Source of the DNA: UBA5796 sp040752455
Lineage (GTDB): Bacteria; Chloroflexota; Anaerolineae; Anaerolineales; Villigracilaceae
Assembly: GCA_049324115.1 (NCBI GenBank)
Contig: JBMOMN010000009.1
Coordinates: forward strand, 186,001 to 250,000
Direction of reading: 5' to 3'
DNA: 64,000 nucleotides
Positions 44,248 to 53,140 of the stretch are shown in pieces. Made by a program: the position numbers and the translations under genes. Under the pieces are notes generated by a model that did not search any database, was not told where the DNA came from, and worked only from the letters and a program-made list of their open reading frames with translations. How positions within the stretch are numbered: the stretch's first letter is position 1; each line of letters begins with the position of its first letter.

Positions 44248-45156
44248 TTACGGAATATTGTAAACGATGCCGACCTGATCCGTCATCGCCAAACGCAGCG
44301 ATTCTTTCCAGGGGGGGAGGCGCAGGCCGAAGGTTTCGGCGAAGCGGGAGCAGTCAAGGGCGGAGAAGGGCGGGCGTCTGGCCGGGGTGGGAAAATCCGC
44401 CGATTTGGCGGCGAGCAGGCTCCGGGTCCGGCGCGCAGCGGGATCTGGATCGAGTTCGAGGATGGCTTCGGCCCATTCGTAGCGGGAGGCGAATCCGGCG
44501 TTGGCGAGGTGATACAGTCCCCGGCGGGATTTGAACCAGTCGCCGCCGTGCGAAAATCCGATCGCCAGTACCTGGGAAGCGACTTCGGCCAGCATCCGGC
44601 TCCAGGTGGGGTTGCTGACCTGATCGTCCACGACCCGCAGGGTTTCCTGCTGGCGGGACCAGCCGAGGAGCTTGGAGACGAACCCGGCCTGGCCCAGGCT
44701 GTAGACCCAGGCGGTGCGGAAGACAAAGTTGGTCCCGTCCACAGCCAGGACGGCCCGCTCCCCGGCCAGTTTGCTGCGGCCGTAGGCATTGAGCGGGACA
44801 GCCGGGTCGGTCTCGACGTAGGGACTGGTTCTATGCCCATCGAAAACGTAATCGGTGGAAAAATGGATCAGCGGCGCGCCGAGGCGGGCAGCCTCCTCGG
44901 CCATGATGCCCGGCGCAGCGGCGTTGACCGTCATGGCCAGGGATTCTTCGCTTTCGGCCTTGTCCACGTTGGTGTAGGCCGAGGCGTTGACCAGGACCTG
45001 CGGGGCGATACGACGAATGGCAGCCCGGACGTCTTCGCTGCGGGACAGGTCGAGGTCGTCGTAATCCAGGCTGATGACTTCGCCGAGGGTGGGCAAGGTA
45101 CGCTGGAATTCACGACCCAATTGTCCGTTTTTGCCGAAGAGGAGGATTTTCATCAA
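44248..45156 (-). CDS. rfbD: dTDP-4-dehydrorhamnose reductase
   Basis: This 302-residue NAD(P)H-dependent reductase makes dTDP-L-rhamnose. It shows LLFGKNGQLGREFQ (dinucleotide fold), VLVNASAYTNVDKAESE, HFSTDYVFDG and NAYGRSKLAGERAV (YxxxK). It overlaps the rfbA stop by four bases (ATGA). The first codon may be the second of two ATGs. It is the fourth step of the pathway, encoded with rfbC, rfbB and rfbA in this operon. Confidence 0.95.
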   Translation of the reverse strand: MMKILLFGKNGQLGREFQRTLPTLGEVISLDYDDLDLSRSEDVRAAIRRIAPQVLVNASAYTNVDKAESEESLAMTVNAAAPGIMAEEAARLGAPLIHFSTDYVFDGHRTSPYVETDPAVPLNAYGRSKLAGERAVLAVDGTNFVFRTAWVYSLGQAGFVSKLLGWSRQQETLRVVDDQVSNPTWSRMLAEVASQVLAIGFSHGGDWFKSRRGLYHLANAGFASRYEWAEAILELDPDPAARRTRSLLAAKSADFPTPARRPPFSALDCSRFAETFGLRLPPWKESLRLAMTDQVGIVYNIP

Positions 45157-46028
45157 AACTCATCATCCAACATGCGCCTGAGAGCCAGGCCGTATTCATT
45201 ATCCTTCGACATGCCTTGAGCCAGGGCCAGAACCTGTTCCCTGCCGATGAAGCCTTTGTTGTAAGCGATCTCCTCCGGCGAGGCGATCAGCAGTCCCTGG
45301 CGTTCTTCCACTGCCTGGACAAAGTTCGAAGCCTGGATGAGCGAGGCGTGTGTCCCGGCGTCCAGCCAGGCGGTGCCGCGCCCGAACGGCTCGACCAGCA
45401 GTTCGCCCAGATCGAGGTAGATGCGGTTCAGGTCGGTGATCTCGATCTCGCCCCGGGCCGAGGGTTCCAGGTTGGCGGCAAAGTCGCTGACGCGGGCATC
45501 GAAGAAATACAGCCCCGGTACGGCGTAATTGGATTTCGGTTTTTCGGGCTTTTCTTCGAGACTGATGGCGCGTCCCGTTTCGTCGAATTCCACCACGCCG
45601 TAGCGCTGCGGGTCATGCACCGGATAGGCGAAGATCATGCCACCTTTTTCGAGGTTGGCTCCCTTCTGGAGTTTCTCCTCCAGCCCCTGGCCGAAGAAGA
45701 TGTTATCGCCCAGGATCAGGCAGGCCGGTTCCCCGGCGATGAACTCGCGCCCGACGATGAAGGCGTCCGCCAGGCCGCGCGGCTGGTCTTGCTCGGCATA
45801 GGAGAACGCCAGCCCCCACTGCTCCCCCGTCCCCAGCAGGCGGCGGAAGTTGGGCAGGTCTTCGGGGGTACTGATGATCAGAATCTCGCGGATGCCTGCC
45901 TGCATCAGCATCGAGAGCGGGTAATAAACCATCGGCTTGTTGTAAACCGGGAGGAGTTGCTTGCTGACCACGTTGGTCAACGGGGAGAGGCGCGTGCCGC
46001 GTCCGCCAGCCAGGATGATACCTTTCAT
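45153..46028 (-). CDS. rfbA: Glucose-1-phosphate thymidylyltransferase
   Basis: This 291-residue enzyme activates glucose-1-phosphate with dTTP: IILAGGRGTRLSPLT at the N-terminus, LILGDNIFFGQG with the metal Asp, YGVVEFDETGRAISLEEKP and AWLDAGTHASLIQAS. Its length is exactly that of RfbA/RmlA. The rfbD gene overlaps its stop by four bases. A 92-bp gap with a set of alternative hairpins separates it from rfbB. Confidence 0.96.
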   Translation of the reverse strand: MKGIILAGGRGTRLSPLTNVVSKQLLPVYNKPMVYYPLSMLMQAGIREILIISTPEDLPNFRRLLGTGEQWGLAFSYAEQDQPRGLADAFIVGREFIAGEPACLILGDNIFFGQGLEEKLQKGANLEKGGMIFAYPVHDPQRYGVVEFDETGRAISLEEKPEKPKSNYAVPGLYFFDARVSDFAANLEPSARGEIEITDLNRIYLDLGELLVEPFGRGTAWLDAGTHASLIQASNFVQAVEERQGLLIASPEEIAYNKGFIGREQVLALAQGMSKDNEYGLALRRMLDDEF

Positions 46029-46064
46029 AAGTCATGTGCCTTTCACAAAATTATATTTTGTAGC

Positions 46065-46112
46065 GGAGACCAACGTCTCCTGACGTTGGCGTCAAAAGTC
46101 GGGAGACTTTTG
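46065..46112 (-). promoter_or_regulatory. Alternative hairpins between rfbB and rfbA
   Basis: GGAGAC/GTCTCC (46065-46080) and CCAACGT/ACGTTGG (46070-46089) share bases and are mutually exclusive. A third stem CAAAAGT/ACTTTTG (46093-46112) has loop CGGGAG complementary to loop CTCCTG of the second. The arrangement could switch or kiss, or be a dispersed repeat. Confidence 0.45.
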
Positions 46113-46120
46113 AGTCCGGT

Positions 46121-47185
46121 TTATCTTCCGGCATAATTCCTGTCGATCCAATCCTGGTAGCCGCCCCGGGCGCGGATGGCCGCCACCCAGTCGGGATGCT
46201 CAAGGTACCACTGGACGGTTTCGAGCAGGCCCTCGCGGAAGGTGTGACGCGGCTGCCAGCCGAGTTCGGCTTTGATCTTGCGCGTGTCCACGTCATAGCG
46301 GCGGTCGTGGCCTGGGCGGTCCGCCACGAAACGGATCAGGTCGCTGTGGGGCGCGGTGGCGGGCTGGAGTTCGTCCATGATCTCGCACAAAGTGTTGACG
46401 ATGACCAGGTTGGGGGTCTGATTGTCGCCGCCGACCAGGTAGGTTTCACCCAGTTGGCCCTTTTGCAGCACCAGGTGGATCGCCTCGCAGTGGTCTTCCA
46501 CGTGCAGCCAGTCACGGATCTGCCGGCCGTCGCCGTAGACCGGGAGCGGTTGTCCGCTGGCGGCGTTGGCGACCATCAGCGGGATGAGCTTCTCAGGAAA
46601 TTGGTACGGCCCGTAGTTGTTCGAGCAATTGGTGATCGTCACCGGCAGGCTGTAGGTGATCCCGTAAGCCCGGACGAGATGGTCGGAGGCGGCTTTCGAG
46701 GCGGCATAGGGCGAGCGCGGCGCGTAGGGTGTGGTCTCGGCAAAAGCCGGTTCGCCCGGCGCCAGGGTGCCGAAGACCTCGTCGGTCGAGATGTGATGGA
46801 AGCGCACCGGGCCGTCCACGCGCTTCTCCGTCAGCCAGGCCTTTCGGGCCGAGTCGAGCAGGGTGAACGTCCCCACCACATTGGTCTGGACGAAGGCCCC
46901 GGGTCCCAGGATGGAGCGGTCGACGTGAGTCTCGGCGGCGAAGTGAACGATCGTGTCCACGCCGTAATCGGCCAGCAGCCGGTCCACCAATCCCGCATCG
47001 CAAATATCGCCTTGCACAAAAACGTGGCGATCAGGATCGGGCAAATCCTTCAGGTTTTCGGGGCTGCCGGCGTAGGTCAGCAAATCCAGGTTGACTATCC
47101 GCACATGGGGGTCGGTTTTCAAAAGATAGCGGACGAAATTCGCGCCGATGAACCCGGCGCCGCCCGTCACCAAAACGTTCTTCAT
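46121..47185 (-). CDS. rfbB: dTDP-glucose 4,6-dehydratase
   Basis: This 354-residue short-chain dehydrogenase-fold enzyme shows NVLVTGGAGFIGANFVRY (NAD site), HFAAETHVDRSI, STDEVFG and PYAASKAASDHLVRAYG (YxxxK). SNNYGPYQFPEKLIPLM is characteristic of RfbB. It overlaps the rfbC gene by four bases. It makes dTDP-4-keto-6-deoxyglucose, which also feeds the WecE-like aminotransferase encoded upstream. Confidence 0.97.
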   Translation of the reverse strand: MKNVLVTGGAGFIGANFVRYLLKTDPHVRIVNLDLLTYAGSPENLKDLPDPDRHVFVQGDICDAGLVDRLLADYGVDTIVHFAAETHVDRSILGPGAFVQTNVVGTFTLLDSARKAWLTEKRVDGPVRFHHISTDEVFGTLAPGEPAFAETTPYAPRSPYAASKAASDHLVRAYGITYSLPVTITNCSNNYGPYQFPEKLIPLMVANAASGQPLPVYGDGRQIRDWLHVEDHCEAIHLVLQKGQLGETYLVGGDNQTPNLVIVNTLCEIMDELQPATAPHSDLIRFVADRPGHDRRYDVDTRKIKAELGWQPRHTFREGLLETVQWYLEHPDWVAAIRARGGYQDWIDRNYAGR

Positions 47186-47745
47186 GCCATCTCCTCATAA
47201 ACTTCGGCCTGGCTCAAGGGCAGGCCAATTTTGTCTTTTTCAGAAAGAACCGGGGATTGTCCCGCGGCGATGGGCCACTGGATGCCGAGCTGCGGGTCGT
47301 TCCAAAGCAGCGTGCGCTCCCATTCGGGCGCGTAGAAATCGGTGGTTTTGTACAGGACTTCGGCCCACTCGCTGAGGACGTAAAACCCGTGGGCGAAACC
47401 GGGCGGGACCCAAAGCTGCTTCCGATTGTCGGCCGAGAGCAGTTCCCCGGCCCATTGCCCGAAGGTCGGCGAGCCGCGGCGGAGGTCCACCGCCACGTCG
47501 AAAATCTCGCCCGCCCCCACCCGGACGAGTTTGCCTTGCGCCTGCCTGATCTGATAATGCAGCCCGCGCAACGTGCCACGGACCGAGCCGGAGTGGTTGT
47601 CCTGAACGTAATGGGTCGGCAGCCCGGCATCGGCGAAGCGTTTGGCGTGGAAGGTTTCCATAAAAAAGCCGCGCGCGTCCCCAAACAGGCGCGGGGTGAT
47701 GAGGATGACATCGGGGATGAGGGTAGGGATAAATTCCAATTGCAT
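47182..47745 (-). CDS. rfbC: dTDP-4-dehydrorhamnose 3,5-epimerase
   Basis: This 187-residue cupin epimerase shows GDARGFFMETFHAKRFADAG, VQDNHSGSVRGTLRGLHYQ (catalytic His in LRGLHYQ), AVDLRRGSPTFG and PPGFAHGFYVLSE. Length matches RfbC/RmlC. It is the first gene of the rfbCBAD string, with an ATGA overlap to rfbB. Confidence 0.97.
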   Translation of the reverse strand: MQLEFIPTLIPDVILITPRLFGDARGFFMETFHAKRFADAGLPTHYVQDNHSGSVRGTLRGLHYQIRQAQGKLVRVGAGEIFDVAVDLRRGSPTFGQWAGELLSADNRKQLWVPPGFAHGFYVLSEWAEVLYKTTDFYAPEWERTLLWNDPQLGIQWPIAAGQSPVLSEKDKIGLPLSQAEVYEEMA

Positions 47746-47779
47746 TCCTTTTCAAGTGATTTCAGGATCAACAAAGCCC

Positions 47780-49828
47780 TTATCTTGGATGGGCATCCAA
47801 CCAGGCCTGAGCCTGGGCAGCCAGCCCCGATCTAGGTCCCAGATGAACGACTTGGCGGTAGGCTTCAGCGGCCCGGTCGAGTTGACCGAGCGCTTCGTAA
47901 ACACCTGCTAATTCAAAGTAGAGCCTGGGTACGTCTGGGGTGTATTCTGTCGCTTTCCGGTAAGCCGCCAGGGCATCTTCCAGACGGCCAGCCCGTGCAA
48001 AGAGCGGAGCCAACACTTGATATTGTTGATATTTATATTTCTCATCAACCGGCATATTCTGAATGGCGTCTTCTGCTTCGGAAACTGAAAGAGGTTTATA
48101 GCGTTTTAGAACATAAAGTTTCAAGTCATTGCCCACTTGATAGGTTGCAATCTTGCGATGAGTATTTTTGAAAGACTGGGGTGGGTTGGCAAGAAAGTTT
48201 TCAGTGGCAATATTGTAAGCCCTGAGAGAGTTGGCACGCGGCGGGGCACAATAAACAATGTAGCGGCTCTTGAGCAATGCTTCAAAATCATAGGGGGCTA
48301 TGACAAACACATTTGGAATCATCCGCGACAGCCGAATGGGTGGAAGGGTAACATCGGCAAACGTTGTTAGGAATAAAACACTCAGGTAACGGCTGTCAAA
48401 ATCACCTCGGGTGACCACCAGAACATCACAGCCTTTAGCACAATCCTGATCTTCGGCAATCATCTCAATCAGTTCACGGGCGTGCCAATCAGCCTCGGTT
48501 GGAAGGACTGGACAGAAGATATGATCGTTAACCAGGCATCTGCCCGCCTCACTGATGGGAGAAGCCAACGCCCTGGCAACCGGGATGCTCCAGGGACCAA
48601 GGGTCCAACTGGTAATGGCATAGACCAGGACAGCAGTCGCGGCGGTCAGGGAGATGAGGAAGGTGGCCGCCCGCCGGTTTTCCAGGCTGGACAGCCAGTC
48701 AGAGCTGACTAAGGCCACGATTGGCAAGACAGGCTGGAAGTTAAGCCAGGCCAGGCTAGGATAATTCGCAAACAGGAAATATGCTCCGGTAAAGGACAAT
48801 CCTAAAATAACGGTAACCACCTTGCGTCTGGCAAACCCGACGACCAGCCCAATTCCAAAGATAGCCGAAAACACATTAGAGATGGCGCTGGGAAAGGTTC
48901 TTAGGTAAAAGAAGATTGGGGCGGTGTCTTTCCTTCCCCGAACGAAAAATTCGAAGCCGCGGAAATCCGCCAACTCGTCCGAAGTGACCGTCTGGAGCGT
49001 ATTCAGCAGGGAAAGTCCCTGGTTGAGATACCAAATGCTCAAAAGGGCCAGGGATAGGATGCCCGCCGGCAAAAACCCGGCCCAGATCAACCGGGACGAA
49101 AGTTTGACCTTGAGCCACTTGAAAAAGCCTTGCGACCGGTCAGGCTCGTGCGGGTTGGGCTGGAGAAACAGCACGTAAACCGTGAATGCCAGCGTCGGGA
49201 AGACCATAACCCCTACAATCTTGGGGTGGATGAGCACCCCAAAAACCATCGCCAAGGCAAACAGCCACACATCCCGGACGGCGCGGCTTTTGGTCAGGGC
49301 CACCAGCCGCCAGAGACTGTAGGCCACGCAGGCCGTCATGGCAAAGTAAGGACGAAATGAATGCGACAGACGGATCAGCGGCGGGTAGGCTGCGACCATC
49401 AGGGCGGCAAGCAGCCCGGCGGTCGGGTTGCGGGTGGTTTTGCCAATCTTATACACACTGACCATCAGGAGCACCTGGAAAAGCAGGTTGACTCCAACCG
49501 CTGCATCCATCGAACGGCCAAAAATGGCGATAAACGCCATGCTGAGGAACTGGTATAAGGGCGGGCGGCCCTTGAGCGACAAGGCCGTCAGGGAATCGGC
49601 AGAGATGAAATACCGCCAGCCTTCGACCTGCATACGGTCCATGCCCATCAAGGTCTGGATCAGGTATTGTTTGGCATCGTTGTCAACGTCATACCCTAGG
49701 CCCAGGTCGACGGCTTGCCAGCGGATGTTCAAGTACACAGCGGAGGCCAGCAACACGGCCAGTAGGATTTCTGGGAATCGCTTCTCCAGGATGGATTTCA
49801 ATGAATGATTTTCCTGTTTGGCTTTCAT
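47780..49828 (-). CDS. GT39-like membrane protein with C-terminal TPR
   Basis: This protein of 682 residues has eleven to twelve helices in the first 440, with an acidic first loop (DLGLGYDVDNDAKQYLIQTLMG) as in PMT-like transferases. A soluble region follows, then a TPR-type tail (about 600-682, AYRKATEYTPDVPRLYFELAGVYEALGQL, cut here by me into motif pieces ending DRAAEAYRQV). I start at ATG 49828, preceded by AAAAGGTCGGTT. An upstream GTG overlapping the previous stop would add 13 codons. The TPR may dock a partner of the glycan machinery. Confidence 0.7.
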   Translation of the reverse strand: MKAKQENHSLKSILEKRFPEILLAVLLASAVYLNIRWQAVDLGLGYDVDNDAKQYLIQTLMGMDRMQVEGWRYFISADSLTALSLKGRPPLYQFLSMAFIAIFGRSMDAAVGVNLLFQVLLMVSVYKIGKTTRNPTAGLLAALMVAAYPPLIRLSHSFRPYFAMTACVAYSLWRLVALTKSRAVRDVWLFALAMVFGVLIHPKIVGVMVFPTLAFTVYVLFLQPNPHEPDRSQGFFKWLKVKLSSRLIWAGFLPAGILSLALLSIWYLNQGLSLLNTLQTVTSDELADFRGFEFFVRGRKDTAPIFFYLRTFPSAISNVFSAIFGIGLVVGFARRKVVTVILGLSFTGAYFLFANYPSLAWLNFQPVLPIVALVSSDWLSSLENRRAATFLISLTAATAVLVYAITSWTLGPWSIPVARALASPISEAGRCLVNDHIFCPVLPTEADWHARELIEMIAEDQDCAKGCDVLVVTRGDFDSRYLSVLFLTTFADVTLPPIRLSRMIPNVFVIAPYDFEALLKSRYIVYCAPPRANSLRAYNIATENFLANPPQSFKNTHRKIATYQVGNDLKLYVLKRYKPLSVSEAEDAIQNMPVDEKYKYQQYQVLAPLFARAGRLEDALAAYRKATEYTPDVPRLYFELAGVYEALGQLDRAAEAYRQVVHLGPRSGLAAQAQAWLDAHPR

Positions 49829-49866
49829 AACCGACCTTTTCAGCGATAGCCGGAGCGCATCGAGCA

Positions 49867-51009
49867 CTAAAACTCGAAAGCCCGGATAGTTTCGATAATC
49901 TGTTCCTGCTCCGAGCCGGTCAGGCCGTTGTGGAAGGGCAGGCGCACCAGTTGGTCACTAACCCGCTCGGTAACGGGGCAATCACCGGGTTGGCCACCAA
50001 ACTTTTTACCCATGTCTGACAGGTGCAAGGGCAGGTAGTGAAAGACGGAGTTGATTTCATGGACGCGCATATAGTCAATAAAATGGGTGCGCGTCTCCAG
50101 GTCAGGGAAGAGCAGGTAATACATGTGATAGGCTTGTTCGCACCCGTACGGGATGGTGGGGGTGCGGATGCCATGCCCGCCAGCCCAATCGGCCAGACCG
50201 GCCTGGTAGGTCTCCCAGACCCGCTGGCGGTGACCCTGAACCTTCTGGCGCTGTTCCAATTGGGCGTACAGGTGGGCTGCCAGCATATCTGAGGGCAGGA
50301 AGGATGAACCGATGTCCACCCAGGTGTATTTATCCACCTGGCCGCGGAAGAAGCGCGAGCGGTTGGTGCCCTTCTCCCGGATGATCTCGGCCCGCTCGAC
50401 GAAACGGGGATCGTTAATCAGCAAGGCCCCGCCCTCGCCACAGGTGAAGTTCTTGGTTTCGTGGAAACTCTGGGCGGCCATGACGCCAAACGAGCCCAGG
50501 TACTGGCCTTTGTATTTGCCAAACAGGCCGTGGGCATTGTCCTCCACTACCGGGACGTTGTGACTGGCGGCAATCTCGAGGATGGCGTCCATCTCGCAGC
50601 CGACCCCGGCATAGTGGACCGGGACAATCGCCCTGGTACGGGGCGTGATGGCCGCCTCCAGCCGGGATTCATCCAAATTAAGGGTATCAGGCCGGACGTC
50701 CAGGAAGACCGGGCGGGCGCCGCGCAGGACGAAGGCGTTGACCGTCGAGACAAAGGTAAAATCCGGGATGATGACTTCATCCCCCGGCTGGATATCCAAC
50801 AAAATCGCCGTCATTTCGAGGGCATGGGTACAGGAAGTGGTGAGCAGGGCTTTTTTAACGCCCAACTCCCCCTCGAACAGGGCGCCGACTTTTTTGGTGA
50901 AGGGACCGTCCCCGGCGGTTTGGCCGCTGGCGATGGACTGGGCGATGTATTCCATTTCGTTGCCCACGATGACGGGCCGGTTGAAGGGGATGCGCATTTT
51001 TTGGTTCAT
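49867..51009 (-). CDS. rffA: dTDP-4-amino-4,6-dideoxygalactose transaminase
   Basis: This 380-residue DegT/DnrJ/EryC1 aminotransferase uses pyridoxal phosphate. SFHETKNFTCGEGG holds the Schiff-base Lys186, and TSCTHALEMTAILL, IIPDFTFVSTVNAFVLRGARPVF and VPVHYAGVGCEMD are family landmarks; FHETKN is diagnostic for WecE/RffA. It converts dTDP-4-keto-6-deoxyglucose (from rfbB) to the 4-amino sugar. This points to a 4-amino-4,6-dideoxyhexose in the polymer. Confidence 0.93.
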   Translation of the reverse strand: MNQKMRIPFNRPVIVGNEMEYIAQSIASGQTAGDGPFTKKVGALFEGELGVKKALLTTSCTHALEMTAILLDIQPGDEVIIPDFTFVSTVNAFVLRGARPVFLDVRPDTLNLDESRLEAAITPRTRAIVPVHYAGVGCEMDAILEIAASHNVPVVEDNAHGLFGKYKGQYLGSFGVMAAQSFHETKNFTCGEGGALLINDPRFVERAEIIREKGTNRSRFFRGQVDKYTWVDIGSSFLPSDMLAAHLYAQLEQRQKVQGHRQRVWETYQAGLADWAGGHGIRTPTIPYGCEQAYHMYYLLFPDLETRTHFIDYMRVHEINSVFHYLPLHLSDMGKKFGGQPGDCPVTERVSDQLVRLPFHNGLTGSEQEQIIETIRAFEF

Positions 51010-51018
51010 TAATCGCCA

Positions 51019-51144
51019 TTATACCCGTCTCGGCTGAGAATTTCGCCTTTTTCCCAAGCGAAAACCGCAATTTTCAGCAGTGGCATTCTGTAACAGAGGC
51101 AAGCCTTTGCAAAGTCGACTGCTGTCAACTAAATTATTGGTCAT
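51019..51144 (-). CDS. Possible 41-residue small protein
   Basis: The frame MTNNLVDSSRLCKGLPLL... (41 codons) begins seven bases after GGGAGGAG, the best ribosome site in the area, and ends ten bases before the aminotransferase start. It is rich in Arg/Asn with two Cys and no recognisable family. It may be a leader ORF or chance. The ribosome site is also part of a potential hairpin. Confidence 0.3.
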   Translation of the reverse strand: MTNNLVDSSRLCKGLPLLQNATAENCGFRLGKRRNSQPRRV

Positions 51145-51162
51145 GCTGTAACTCCTCCCTTC

Positions 51163-51268
51163 GTGAGGGCAGGTTATGAACGGGCCAAGGGTCTCAGGCA
51201 CACACCAGGAGACCCTTCGGTCGCGCACCTGCCCCGGCGGGCAGTGCCGGGGAAAGCCGCTTCCTCAC
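51163..51268. ncRNA. Candidate structured RNA / leader with three-way junction
   Basis: Stem P1 GTGAGG (51163-51168) pairs with CCTCAC (51263-51268). It is stacked directly on P2 GCAGGT (51169-51174) with ACCTGC (51227-51232). Inside P2 is hairpin AAGGGTCTC/GAGACCCTT (51187-51217). After P2 comes hairpin CCCGGC/GCCGGG (51233-51251), then an unpaired GAAAGCCGCTT. The fold works on both strands. On plus it would precede the GT2 gene by 160 bp; on minus it would precede the small ORF and rffA. I do not recognise a known class. Confidence 0.35.
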
Positions 51269-51378
51269 CGTGACATCTCACAACTTTAAGAAAACCCCGG
51301 TAACAGAGGCGCTAGCCCCGGCCGGGGAAATTGCAGGGTGATATAATCCAAAAAGTTTGTGACTGCCCGACCATCAGG

Positions 51379-51390
51379 GCGTCGCACCCT
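51379..51390 (+). repeat. Partial GGCGTCGCACCC repeat (family 2)
   Basis: GGGCGTCGCACCCTTCGAG lies between a TATAAT (about 51343) and the GT2 start, the same placement as in the lgt leader. Confidence 0.45.
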
Positions 51391-51430
51391 TCGAGTTATC
51401 TAAAAATTCTGGTGTAAGGACAAACCCATC

Positions 51431-52372
51431 GTGGGACTTGCAGACCCAAAATACAGCATTGTTATCCCGGTCTATAACAGTGAAAAAATCGTCGGGCAGG
51501 TGATCGAGCAAACGGTCACCTTTTTTAAGGGTCAGGGCTGGGATTTTGAGATCGTCCTGGTCAATGACGGCAGCCCGGACGGGAGTTGGGAGGTCATTTC
51601 CCGGTTCGCGGCGACTTATCCCAGAGTAATCGCCATTAACCTGTTCCGTAACTACGGCCAGCACACGGCCGTGTATTGCGGTTTTGAGCACGCCAGCGGC
51701 GATTATGTCATCACGATTGACGACGACTTGCAAAACCCGCCGGAAGAGATAATCCACCTGGTTAAAAAATTGAAGGACGGGCATGATGTGGTCTTTGGGC
51801 GCTTCCGCGAGAAACAGCACTCGCAGGTACGCACACTGGGCAGTGCCATCATCCGGCTGATCAACAACCGCATTTTCCGCTGCCCACCTGGTATCGTCCC
51901 GACCAATTTCCGACTGATTCGGCGGGACGTGGTTGATCGCATCCTGAGCTACCACACTGCCTATCCCTACATCACAGGCCTGACTCTGATGTTTGCCAAC
52001 AAACCGGGCAACGCCTGGGTGGAACACCGCAAACGGTTGGAGGGCAAGAGCAATTACAGCCTCTACCAGATTTTGAGCCTGGTGGCGCGCATCCTGTTCA
52101 ATTACTCAGTCTGGCCGCTGCGCTTCGTCAGCATGATCGGGATGACTATTTCCGGGTTGAGTTTCATCGCCGGGATTATCTTGATTGTCAACAAATTGCT
52201 TGACAACGTCCAGGTCGAGGGCTGGACCGGTGTGATGGTGATGCTGGCCTTTTTTAACGGGTTAGTTACGTTAATGTTGGGCATGTTGGGCGAATACACG
52301 GTGCGCATCCTGCAACAGATTAGTTACCGGGATGTGTACAGCGTGAAGGACGTGGTCAAGTATGCGGGCTGA
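51431..52372 (+). CDS. GT2 glycosyltransferase (GtrB/ArnC-like)
   Basis: This 313-residue enzyme has an N-terminal GT-A domain (YSIVIPVYNSEKIVGQVI, EIVLVNDGSPDGSW and the TIDDDLQNP metal motif) and two C-terminal transmembrane helices (about 228-252 and 263-285). It is the architecture of polyprenyl-phosphate sugar transferases such as GtrB, ArnC and DPM1. It starts at GTG 51431. It likely loads a sugar on undecaprenyl phosphate for the flippase-like and GT39-like proteins encoded downstream. The next gene overlaps its 3' end by 11 bases. Confidence 0.9.
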   Translation: MGLADPKYSIVIPVYNSEKIVGQVIEQTVTFFKGQGWDFEIVLVNDGSPDGSWEVISRFAATYPRVIAINLFRNYGQHTAVYCGFEHASGDYVITIDDDLQNPPEEIIHLVKKLKDGHDVVFGRFREKQHSQVRTLGSAIIRLINNRIFRCPPGIVPTNFRLIRRDVVDRILSYHTAYPYITGLTLMFANKPGNAWVEHRKRLEGKSNYSLYQILSLVARILFNYSVWPLRFVSMIGMTISGLSFIAGIILIVNKLLDNVQVEGWTGVMVMLAFFNGLVTLMLGMLGEYTVRILQQISYRDVYSVKDVVKYAG

Positions 52373-53126
52373 GCGCTTTTTCATCGTTGGGGCGCAGCGC
52401 TCTGGGACGACATACCTGTACCGCGTGTGCGACGAACATCCCCAGGTCGAAATGGCCCAACCGGTCCGCCCTGAGCCGAAGTTTTTCCTCAATGATGACC
52501 TGTTTAGCCGCGGCTTGGTTTACTATGAGCAGGCCTATTTTCCCGGCAAACCCGGGGCGCGCCTCTTCGGCGAAAAAGGGACGAGTTACATCGAATCTGA
52601 GAAAGCCGCCCAGCGGATTGCGGCCAGTTACCCGGATGCGAAAATTGTCATCACCCTGCGCGAGCCGGTTCAACGAGCCATATCGAATTACTTTTTCAGC
52701 GTCAAAAACGGGCTGGAAAACCTGCCCATGGAACAGGCCTTCCGGGAGGAAGAATCCCGCTCCCGGGATTATGACCCAGCCCGGGTTTCCGTCTCGCCGT
52801 TCGCTTATCTGCGCCGCGGCCGTTACATGGATTACATCGAAACCTACCAGCGCTATTTTGACCCCAGCCGGATCCACATCACCCTCTTTGAGCGGATGGT
52901 GGCCTCGGCGGGTCCGTTGCGAGACCTGTACGCCTTCCTGGGCGTCGAGGCCAACTTCGAGCCGCCCTCCCGCACCGAAGTGGTCAATGCCAGTGACAAC
53001 CGGTCCGATACACCGCTCAGCCCAGAAATACAGGCCCACCTGCGCGACTATTTCGCTGAAAGTAACCAGCGCTTGGCCCGCCGGTTGGGCGCGCCTATCC
53101 CCGAATGGGGAATTTCCCTGACCTGA
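52362..53126 (+). CDS. PAPS-dependent sulfotransferase
   Basis: This 254-residue cytosolic enzyme resembles heparan-sulfate-type sulfotransferases. RFFIVGAQRSGTTYLYRV is the 5'-phosphosulfate loop and KIVITLREPVQRAISNYFF the 3'-phosphate motif. Overlap with the GT2 gene implies cotranscription and action on the same glycan. It is shorter than the other sulfotransferases of the window but complete. Confidence 0.9.
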   Translation: MRAERFFIVGAQRSGTTYLYRVCDEHPQVEMAQPVRPEPKFFLNDDLFSRGLVYYEQAYFPGKPGARLFGEKGTSYIESEKAAQRIAASYPDAKIVITLREPVQRAISNYFFSVKNGLENLPMEQAFREEESRSRDYDPARVSVSPFAYLRRGRYMDYIETYQRYFDPSRIHITLFERMVASAGPLRDLYAFLGVEANFEPPSRTEVVNASDNRSDTPLSPEIQAHLRDYFAESNQRLARRLGAPIPEWGISLT

Positions 53127-53140
53127 AGATCATCCCTTCC

